Of a stretch of DNA of 64,000 bases, positions 52,991 through 60,800 are shown piece after piece (the first letter of the stretch is position 1; each line of letters opens with the position of its first letter). Under the pieces are notes generated by a model. It saw only the letters and a program-made list of their open reading frames with translations, was not told where the DNA came from and did not search any database. The position numbers and the translations under genes are program-made. Origin of the DNA: Kiritimatiellia bacterium (GTDB lineage: Bacteria; Verrucomicrobiota; Kiritimatiellia; RFP12; UBA1067); the NCBI GenBank assembly GCA_028686345.1, contig JAQUCE010000005.1:1-64000 (forward strand), given 5' to 3'.

Positions 52991-53383
52991 ATGATGTCTG
53001 ATCCTATAGCTGACATGTTGTTGCGTATTCGTAATGCGCTGAGTGCTGGTCATCCCAGCGTTGAAATGCCGGGCTCCCGACTCAAAGGTGAGATTGCGCG
53101 TGTTTTGAAAGAGGAGGGCTACATCCTGAGTTTCAGCATGGAAAACGCTCTGCCCCGCACGCTGACCGTTGAGCTGAAGTATAACGAGGACGCTGAGCCT
53201 GCCATTCGCGGGGTGCGCCGGGAGAGTCGTCCAGGACTGCGCAAGTTCTGCAATGTCCAGGAGATACCGTATGTGCTGGGCGGCCTGGGAGTTGCGGTTT
53301 TGAGTACCTCCCGCGGTGTGCTGAGCGGCAAGGATGCCCGCAAGCGTAAGCTGGGCGGAGAGTTGATTTGCACAATCTGGTAA
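52991..53383 (+). CDS. rpsH: Ribosomal protein S8
   Basis: 130 aa from ATG 52991, directly after the strong AAGGAGG site. MMSDPIADMLLRIRNALSAG and the terminal VLSTSRGVLSGKDARKRKLG plus GGELICTIW are full length. The longer track ORF overlaps rpsN and is not used. Confidence 0.96.
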   Translation: MMSDPIADMLLRIRNALSAGHPSVEMPGSRLKGEIARVLKEEGYILSFSMENALPRTLTVELKYNEDAEPAIRGVRRESRPGLRKFCNVQEIPYVLGGLGVAVLSTSRGVLSGKDARKRKLGGELICTIW

Positions 53384-53396
53384 GAGGGCTTCAATA

Positions 53397-53936
53397 ATGT
53401 CAAGAATTGGTAAAAATCCGATCGCCATTCCCGCAGATGTTACAGTTGCTGTTGACGGCCAGACCGTCACTGTCAAAGGTAAACTCGGTGAATTGAGCCG
53501 CGATCTTGTTCGGGGAATCAGTGTGAAGGTCGAGGATAACACGGTTACAGTTGACCGCGCTGACGACTCCCGCACGCAGAAAAGCTGTCATGGACTGAGC
53601 CGCACTTTGATCTTTAACATGATTGAGGGTGTGACGAAAGGCTTCAAGAAAGAGCTTACGATTGAGGGCACAGGCTTTAAGGCTGTGGATAACGGTAAAA
53701 CACTGAGTCTCTTTCTCGGGTTTGCCTCTGCCAAAGATTACGCTATTCCCGAAGGAATCAAGGTTACCGTGGAAGGTAATGGCGTAAAGCTGGCGGTGGA
53801 AGGGATAAGTAAAGAGTTGGTTGGGCAGGCTGCCGCAAGAATCCGCAGCTACTATCCGGCCGAGCCTTATAAGGGCAAGGGTGTTAAATATGCCGGCGAG
53901 GTCATTCGTCGCAAGCAGGGCAAAACAGTTGCATAA
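53397..53936 (+). CDS. rplF: Ribosomal protein L6
   Basis: 179 aa. MSRIGKNPIAIPADVTVAVD, two L6 repeats and the terminal EPYKGKGVKYAGEVIRRKQG are present. Confidence 0.96.
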   Translation: MSRIGKNPIAIPADVTVAVDGQTVTVKGKLGELSRDLVRGISVKVEDNTVTVDRADDSRTQKSCHGLSRTLIFNMIEGVTKGFKKELTIEGTGFKAVDNGKTLSLFLGFASAKDYAIPEGIKVTVEGNGVKLAVEGISKELVGQAAARIRSYYPAEPYKGKGVKYAGEVIRRKQGKTVA

Positions 53937-53959
53937 TGCCTGAACGGAGCTGATAAAAA

Positions 53960-54343
53960 ATGAGTTTTAATCGCAAAGAACAACGCACACGCCGCCACCT
54001 GCGCATCAGACAGCGCATCAAGGGCACGGCCGAGCGTCCACGTATGGCAATCTGCGTCTCCAACAAGCACATGTATGTGCAGTTTATTGATGATATCGCC
54101 ATGCACACTCTGGCATCCTCCTCCACTTTGAAAGAGGGCCAGCGCTGTAATATTGAGAGCGCCAAGAAGGTCGGCACCGATGCCGCCGAGGCAGCCAAGG
54201 CTAGCGGCATATCAGTCGTGGTCGTTGACCGCGGCGGCTTCGCCTTCCATGGCCGCGTGAAACAGATCGTTGACGCGGCGGTCGAAGCTGGCCTGAAGGT
54301 GACTGTCAAAGAGAAAAAAGATAATTCCAAGGAGGCTAAATGA
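53960..54343 (+). CDS. rplR: Ribosomal protein L18
   Basis: 127 aa. A basic N-terminus (RKEQRTRRHLRIRQRIKGTA) and VVDRGGFAFHGRVKQIVDAA fit the family. It overlaps rpsE by 4 nt (ATGA). Confidence 0.95.
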   Translation: MSFNRKEQRTRRHLRIRQRIKGTAERPRMAICVSNKHMYVQFIDDIAMHTLASSSTLKEGQRCNIESAKKVGTDAAEAAKASGISVVVVDRGGFAFHGRVKQIVDAAVEAGLKVTVKEKKDNSKEAK

Positions 54344-54831
54344 GCGCTGATCCAAGATTTTCGAGGGATGCGAGTGCAAGTGAGTTTGACGAGCGCGTAG
54401 TGTTCGTTAACCGTTGCGCAAAGGTTGTGAAGGGCGGACGCCGTTTCAGCTTCAGCGCCGTGGTAGTGGTCGGTGACCGCGAAGGGCGCGTCGGCTATGG
54501 TTTCGGCAAAGCCAATGAGGTCAGTGATGCCATCCGCAAGGGCGGCGAGGCTGCCAAGAAAGATATGGTCACAATCAAGCTGGAGGGCAAGTCTATACCA
54601 CATGAGGTGATTGGCATCTGTGATGGCGGCCATGTTTTGCTTAAGCCGGCGCCTGATGGAACCGGGCTGATCGTCGGCGGCGGTATGCGCCCCGTACTGG
54701 AAGCGGCCGGTGTGCGTGACGCGGTTGGCAAATCACTGGGCAGTAAGAATCGCCTGAATGTGGTGAAAGCCACTATGGCGGCCCTGCTGCAGTTGCGCTC
54801 AGCAGAAGAAATCGCCGCTACCCGGGCATAA
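54340..54831 (+). CDS. rpsE: Ribosomal protein S5
   Basis: 163 aa. VVKGGRRFSFSAVVVVGDRE, GYGFGKANEVSDAIRKGGEA and GGGMRPVLEAAGVRDAVGKS are typical. The N-terminus has a slightly long leader (MSADPRFSRDASASEF). Normally followed by rpmD, which is absent. Confidence 0.96.
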   Translation: MSADPRFSRDASASEFDERVVFVNRCAKVVKGGRRFSFSAVVVVGDREGRVGYGFGKANEVSDAIRKGGEAAKKDMVTIKLEGKSIPHEVIGICDGGHVLLKPAPDGTGLIVGGGMRPVLEAAGVRDAVGKSLGSKNRLNVVKATMAALLQLRSAEEIAATRA

Positions 54832-54957
54832 TTTTGCGACCACACTGTATTTTGCGACCACAGAGTGGTCGCAAACATGAGAGTAAAAAGTATCACATTT
54901 TATCCACTTATTTGCGACCACCCGGTGGTCGCGAAATGAGTGAAAATGGAGTTCATT
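54832..54957. repeat. Twin hairpins in place of rpmD
   Basis: Between rpsE and rplO, where rpmD (L30) usually lies, are a half copy ttttgcgaccac (54832), a perfect 11-bp stem TTTGCGACCAC/GTGGTCGCAAA (54851-54875) and a second stem GCGACCAC/GTGGTCGC (54914-54932). No ORF for a ~60-aa L30 fits in the 126 nt. The stems lack U-runs, so they need not terminate transcription. Confidence 0.8.
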
Positions 54958-55398
54958 ATGGATTTATCATCACTTAAAAATACGCCGGGTGCGCGTAAAA
55001 CCCGCAAGCGTGTGGGACGCGGTATGGCATCCGGACACGGTAAGACCTCGGGCCATGGTCATAAAGGTCAGTATGCCCGTAAGGGACATAAACACAAGCT
55101 GGGCTTTGAAGGCGGTCAGATGCCGCTGATTCGCCGTATTCCAAAACGCGGTTTCACCAACTTTACACGCCTTGTCTATTGCCCGGTGAACGTCAGTGCA
55201 CTTGAACGTTTTGAAGATGGCACCGAGGTGACTGTCGAACTTCTGAAGCAGAACAATATGTTCTCGAATAAGTTTGACGGAGTTAAGATTCTCGGCTGCG
55301 GTGACCTCACCAAAAAACTGATAATCAAAGTCAATGGTGTCAGTGCCACCGCGAAAACCAAAATTGAAGCTGCCGGTGGTAGTGTCGAAATTGTGTAA
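54958..55398 (+). CDS. rplO: Ribosomal protein L15
   Basis: 146 aa from ATG 54958 (GGAG at -10). SSLKNTPGARKTRKRVGRGM, GHKGQYARKGHKHKLGFEGG and the terminal AAGGSVEIV are full length. The GTG at 54940 is a weaker alternative. Confidence 0.95.
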   Translation: MDLSSLKNTPGARKTRKRVGRGMASGHGKTSGHGHKGQYARKGHKHKLGFEGGQMPLIRRIPKRGFTNFTRLVYCPVNVSALERFEDGTEVTVELLKQNNMFSNKFDGVKILGCGDLTKKLIIKVNGVSATAKTKIEAAGGSVEIV

Positions 55399-55409
55399 GG
55401 GACCTTACC

Positions 55410-56798
55410 ATGGCCATGCTTGCTACCTTTGCTAATACATTTAAGATTCCTGATCTCAGGAAACGCATTTTGTTCACTCTCGGCTTGGTCTTTGTCTGCC
55501 GCTTAATCTCTATGGTGCCAACACCTGGGGTTGATTGGCAGACCTTGCAGGCCGAGCTGGCCCGTATCCGTGAAACCGCCGGTGTTGGCGGTGGTCTTAT
55601 GGATTGGCTGAATGTGTTCAGTGGTGGCGCTCTCAATCAGTGTGCCGTGGGTTTTCTAAGCATCTGGCCCTATATCAGTGCCTCAATTATTGTTCAATTG
55701 CTGACCGCTGTGATTCCACAGCTTGAACGGCTCTCCCGTGAGGGTGAGACCGGACGCATGCAGATCAATCAGTATACCCGTTATCTGACAATCGGTATCT
55801 GTATGTTTCAGGCGTTCGCCCTCGCCACAGCGCTGCAGAACCCTGCCCATATGGGGCTGGGCAATGTTCAGATCGTCACCCGGCCAGGGCTGTCATTCAA
55901 TATCACAACTGCTATCTGTATGACCTCCGCAACCCTGCTGGTGATGTGGCTGGCAGATCAGATCACGCAGCGCGGCATTGGCAACGGGACATCGCTGATC
56001 ATTATGATCAACATCACCTCACGTCTGCCCTCAGCGATTATGGAGGCCTGGGCTCGCTACTTTGGACTCTCCGGCCTCGAGGCAACCAACAGCCCTGTGG
56101 AGCTGGTGCTCTTGCTGCTCTTCGGCTTTATGGTGATTATGGGAACTGTGATGCTCACGCAGGGCGTGCGCAAGGTGCCGATTCACTCCACCCGCAAGGC
56201 GGCCGGCGGATCAGGCGCCTATGGGCGGATGCAGCAGACTTATATGCCGCTGCGTGTGAACTACACCGGCGTGATGCCGATCATCTTTGCCGGACCGTTG
56301 ATTCAGTTCCCGGCCGCACTGATGTCCCGCATTCCAGTGGAGATCAAGGGGCTTGGCTGGCTGCGCTGGTTTGGAACTAAACTCAGCGATATGACCAGCC
56401 CGATCCATCTGACAGTCTACGCGTTGCTGATCATGTTCTTTGCCTTCTTCTGGGTTGCAACTCAGTTTAATGCAATGCGCATCTCCGACAGCCTCAAAAA
56501 AGAGGGTTCCTATGTTCCAGGCATTCGCCCGGGCATGGCAACCGCCGAGTACCTGGATGCTTTGATGACCCGTGTAACCCTGATTGGCGGCACTGGCCTG
56601 CTGATTGTGGCACTGCTGCCGCAGCTATTGCGCGGCTTGATGCAGCTCCCCTGGGAGATGGCCTCGTTCTTCGGCGGCACCTCGCTGCTGATCATCGTGG
56701 GTGTTGCCCTTGATACACTGCGCCAAATGGAGTCGTTCCTGCTGATGCGTAACTATGACGGCTTCCTGAAACACGGCAGCCTGCGCGGCAGACGGTAA
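55410..56798 (+). CDS. secY: Preprotein translocase subunit SecY
   Basis: 462 aa with ten predicted membrane helices, the channel of the Sec export machine. FKIPDLRKRILFTLGLVFVC, NVFSGGALNQCAVGFLSIWP, QLERLSREGETGRMQINQYT, RGIGNGTSLIIMINI and GIRPGMATAEYLDALMTRVT are conserved. It is the last gene of the operon; adk, map, infA, rpmJ, rpsM, rpsK and rpoA do not follow. A strong terminator lies 22 nt downstream. Confidence 0.96.
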   Translation: MAMLATFANTFKIPDLRKRILFTLGLVFVCRLISMVPTPGVDWQTLQAELARIRETAGVGGGLMDWLNVFSGGALNQCAVGFLSIWPYISASIIVQLLTAVIPQLERLSREGETGRMQINQYTRYLTIGICMFQAFALATALQNPAHMGLGNVQIVTRPGLSFNITTAICMTSATLLVMWLADQITQRGIGNGTSLIIMINITSRLPSAIMEAWARYFGLSGLEATNSPVELVLLLLFGFMVIMGTVMLTQGVRKVPIHSTRKAAGGSGAYGRMQQTYMPLRVNYTGVMPIIFAGPLIQFPAALMSRIPVEIKGLGWLRWFGTKLSDMTSPIHLTVYALLIMFFAFFWVATQFNAMRISDSLKKEGSYVPGIRPGMATAEYLDALMTRVTLIGGTGLLIVALLPQLLRGLMQLPWEMASFFGGTSLLIIVGVALDTLRQMESFLLMRNYDGFLKHGSLRGRR

Positions 56799-56820
56799 CG
56801 AGCCACCTCAGATCAAATTG

Positions 56821-56857
56821 AAAAAGCACCCTGGCAGCAGCCAAGGTGCTTTTTTTT
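56821..56857 (+). terminator. Rho-independent terminator of the ribosomal superoperon
   Basis: aaaaagcaccctgg and ccaaggtgctttttttt form a 10-bp-plus stem around cagcag, ending in a run of T. It sits just after secY and confirms that the operon stops there. Confidence 0.9.
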
Positions 56858-57081
56858 GTCTCCCATTTGCCGCATATTATGCGGTGAATGGTTGACTTAA
56901 TCCCCGCACTTTGCTGCAAGTACGCCAAAATGACAGGTCGTTCCACCGAGAATCAAAGCCAACAGCTTAGTTTATTTTCCTGTACCTCTTTTATTAACCA
57001 CGAAAAGCACGAAAAGCACGAAAGGGGGTGCGTAGCTGATTTTTAACCACAAAGAACCTAGCGCAGCATAGCCGCAACCAA

Positions 57082-57245
57082 TTTTTTTCCCGCGAATCTC
57101 CGCGAATATTGCGCTTTAAATTTTTTCTCTACTGCGTAGAGTCGTTAATGGATAAAAATTTAAAGCGCAAAGTCCCATGTTAAAATTACAAGTCATGTTT
57201 TTAAAAGTGATCTTATCCATTCGCGGAGATTCGCGGGTAAAAAAA
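57082..57245. repeat. MITE-like element, copy 2 (uninterrupted, 164 bp)
   Basis: CCCGCGAATCTCCGCGAAT at the left and ATCCATTCGCGGAGATTCGC plus GGG at the right are inverted repeats flanked by T7 and A7. A second internal inverted repeat (gcgctttaaattttt / aaaatttaaagcgc) is present. It is the inverted partner of 1-221 minus that copy's 57-bp insert. Confidence 0.8.
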
Positions 57246-57411
57246 TCTGTTGCAGCGTGATAGTTTTAAGGTAAAAAATGGGGTAGCGTGTTTGTTTTTT
57301 TTAACTACGAATAAGTAGGTCAGTCGCTATGCGGCTGACTATGCCGGCGCCTGATGGCTCGCGTGCCACCCGCGGTCGCCCGCAAAGCGGACGACTTTCT
57401 TGCTTCGCGCC

Positions 57412-57453
57412 TTGGTTTCCAATCAGACATGTCCGATTGGAAATCGGACCTAC
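57412..57453. repeat. Palindromic repeat C5
   Basis: cttggtttccaatcagacat gtccgattggaaatcggacc ta is a copy of family C, also at 22395, 30381, 33666 and 35199. Confidence 0.7.
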
Positions 57454-57857
57454 GTTGCTTCCACTCAAAAGGCGCGCTTTTCACATGCCTGTAGCAAAAT
57501 GCCGCTCGCAGAGCGGCTACTACACGTGCGACAACTCTTGCAAACATCTAAAAAACTCTGTGTCTCTGTTGCAAAATTTTAAGGTATTAAAAACAACCTA
57601 GTAAAGCGGCTTTCCATTGTCTGTCTGCGTGTCACTACGAACAGGCAGGCAAACCTAAAAGTGATAATGGAGTAGTGCAAGCATTTTGCTTGCAGAAAAA
57701 ATTCTCATTCAAGCTGGAAGCTTGAGGTACTTCATTCAAGCTGGAAGCTTGAGATATCATTTTAAATTTTTACTTGTTTTGAAGTCAATTTAGCGTTACC
57801 TTAAGTACGTCATCAAATTTGTAACCTTGTTGTTTTCTATTAAGCAGGAGAAGTGCT

Positions 57858-60800
57858 ATGAAAGTACATGTGACAAAGAGTGTGTTGGTGCTAAGTGCAG
57901 TGGTTGCCGCGGTTTTCGTAGCGGTTGGTGTGAGAGCTGGAGAGATCAATCCCGGCGATTATGCAAATACAGCGTTAATCCGCTTTGATGGCTACACAGG
58001 GGCCTCCACCCTGACCAACTTTCCTGCCCTGATTCAACTGCAAGAGGGGGTCAACGGATTTTCATTCAGCCAAATGAACTCCGAGGACTACTCTGACCTG
58101 CGCTTTACCAAGGATGACGGGGTTACCGAGCTTGCCTTTGAAGTGGAGGAGTGGAACTCAACCGCACCGATCGCCGCAAATCCAACAAATGTTGCGGGTT
58201 GTCAGGTTTGGTTCAAAGCGGATGCAGGCGTTCTGACAAATGCCTCAGGCAGGGTCACGAGCTGGCTTGATCAATCCGGCAGGGGCCGCCATGCGACCAA
58301 TAACACCGCCGACCAGCAGCCTGCTCTGCGGCAAAACGCTCTCAACAGCCTGCCTGCCATCCGTTTTGACGGAATGGACGACCGACTCAATTTTAACGCA
58401 ACTTTTCTTGCTAACACCGGATACACGATCTTTCTTGTTGAGGGGCGGCTGAGCAGTAAGGCGTCTAATTGGATTATTCGCGGAACAGACGCTGACGGAG
58501 AAGCCAGCAGGAATAAAAACCTGCATGTCGGTTATCGTGACAACATAACATTTGCGCACGCCCAGTATTCGAACGATTATAACATGGACGTGCCAGGGTA
58601 CTCATCGCAGCAGTTTGAGGTGTATACGCTGGATTGCGGTGATTCCAAGCATACCTGGCTGAACGGAACCCTGTTGGGAAGCGCAGCTGATTCAAGCAAG
58701 CTTTTATCGTATAATGGCGCCAGTGTCGGCGGCAACGGAGCTTATCAAGGTGAAATCGCGGAGTTGATAATCTACAACCGCATCTTGAGCAAGCGCGAGA
58801 TGGCGGGCGTGCACCTCTACCTGAAGCATAAGTACGCGCTTGAGATCGTTGTGGATGATGCGCAAACTATCTCCGCATTGGTTTGGGTGCAGGTGCCGGA
58901 GCTGACCCACAATTCCGCGATTCACGCCTACTGGGGTAATCCGGTAGCGACCGTTATCCCTGATTACACAACCAACGGTGCTGTGTGGGCGGCGGAGTTC
59001 GGCGGTGTCTGGCATATGAATGAGCGTGATGTGATTGACACAACTGTGAACCAGAACCACGGCCTTTCCTCGAATAGCCCCGCAGTTGTCCCTGCCAATA
59101 TCGGGGCTGGTGTCGCAGTTGAGGCCAGTGCCCGGCAGGATATCCGTGTGGATCAGGGCGACAGTATCAAGGCCACCGACAACTTCACCGCCTCTATCTG
59201 GTTCCGGAGTTCCTGGGAAGGCAAATGGTTCCGAAACCTGATGGGTAACTTTGGCGCGGGTGGTAATGGAGGTAGCGGAACCTTCTGGGGTCTAGGCTGG
59301 ATGGAAAAAAATGATATTGGCTTCGCAGTCCGTGTGGACAATCAAAGCACCTACCTCAAAGGCGGAGCTTTTAACGACGGCCAATGGCATCACCTTGTTG
59401 GTCAGAAAGAGGGCGATCTTGTCCGCCTCTATATCGACGGGCAATTGATGGATTCCGGCACACGCCCTGGGACTCCTGTTAACGGCGAGCAGCTGAGGTT
59501 CGGCAGTCACCAGGAGGAGTACATCACAGCCACTGTGAATGAAGCTCGCTTTGAGAATCTGGTGCGCAGCGCGGATTGGATTAAGGCTGTTTACGACAAC
59601 CAGATTAACCCCGCCGCCTTCTCGTTTGTCGACAGCACTTATTATTACGACACCGGCGCGGATGCTGGTCTTCAGTCAGGGGATGCTATATGGAGTACAG
59701 CAGCGGCAGCCTGGAATACCGCTGCTGATGGCACTGATACGCTCAGGGTCTGGCAGAATGATGCGCACGCACTCTTCGGAGCCAACGGAACATCTGTTGT
59801 CAGCGTTGATACAGTGCGAGCCAATAAAATTACCATCCATGGCAGTGGCTACAGTATCCAAGATGGTGCCATCACACTCGGTCGCGGCGGCATCAAGGCC
59901 TATGAGTCGGTCGGGATCAGCTCTGCGCTGTCACTCTCTGAACCGCAGGGTTGGAGCGCGGCAGATGGTAAAACCCTGACAATTTCCGGCGCAGTTGCGA
60001 ACAACAGCTTTCCGCTCACCATTACCGGGACTGGAGATACCACGCTGGACGGAGTGATCAGCGGCAGCGGTGCAGTGCTCAAAGAGGGCCCTGGCACATT
60101 GACGTTGAGCGGAGTCAACACCTACGCGGGTGCTACAATGGTCACGCACGGCCTCATGCGGCTCAGTCAGGGCGGCGGCGCCGGCGCGATTCGCGGCACC
60201 CTGACCGTTGAGTCCGCTGGACAGGTCGACCTGTTGGTCGCGAACGCCTTGGGCTACACCGCTGGTCAGAGATTGAACACACTCAACATCAACGGCGCTC
60301 TGGTCAACAACGTAGCCAGCGGCGATAACGGCAGGGGGCTGACAATCAACTTAACCGGCGGTGAGCTGCGCTCGAATGGCGGTGTGGCGAGCGACATCAC
60401 CGGGCAACTCTACTCATTGGGCGGCGGCTCAGCCGTGAATGTGTTGGCAAGCGCTGCCACAGCGACGATTTCGGGACGCCTTGTTCTGCATGACGGCAAC
60501 CCGAGCGGCCAGCTGCCCTTCAATGTGGCTGCTGGCAGTGCGGGTGTTGATTTGCGGGTGAGCGCATCAATCACTGAGGCCAATGGCTCGCATGGCATTG
60601 CGAAGCGTGGTAACGGAGTTATGGAGCTGGTTGCGGCCAACATCTATTCAGGGCCAACATTGATTGAAGATGGAACATTGCTGGTCAATAACACTGCTGG
60701 CTCCGCCACTGGCAGCGGTGCGGTGGAGATCAACGGCGGTGTGCTGGGTGGAACTGGAACAGTGTCAGGCGCGGTTTCATGCCTTAATAATGGGGGTTTT

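Larger units (their letters stand above)
56858..57857. other. 1-kb gene-free repeat region
   Basis: In order: a CACGAAAAG tandem (56999-57025), the 'gaacctagcgcagcatagcc' module (~57046-57080), the 164-bp MITE-like element (57082-57245), palindromic repeat C5 (57412-57453), the GTGATAATGG module (~57656-57690) and a tandem 'attcaagctggaagcttgag' (two copies, ~57709-57753). No gene is supported; the promoter of the DUF2341 gene should lie near the end. Confidence 0.7.
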
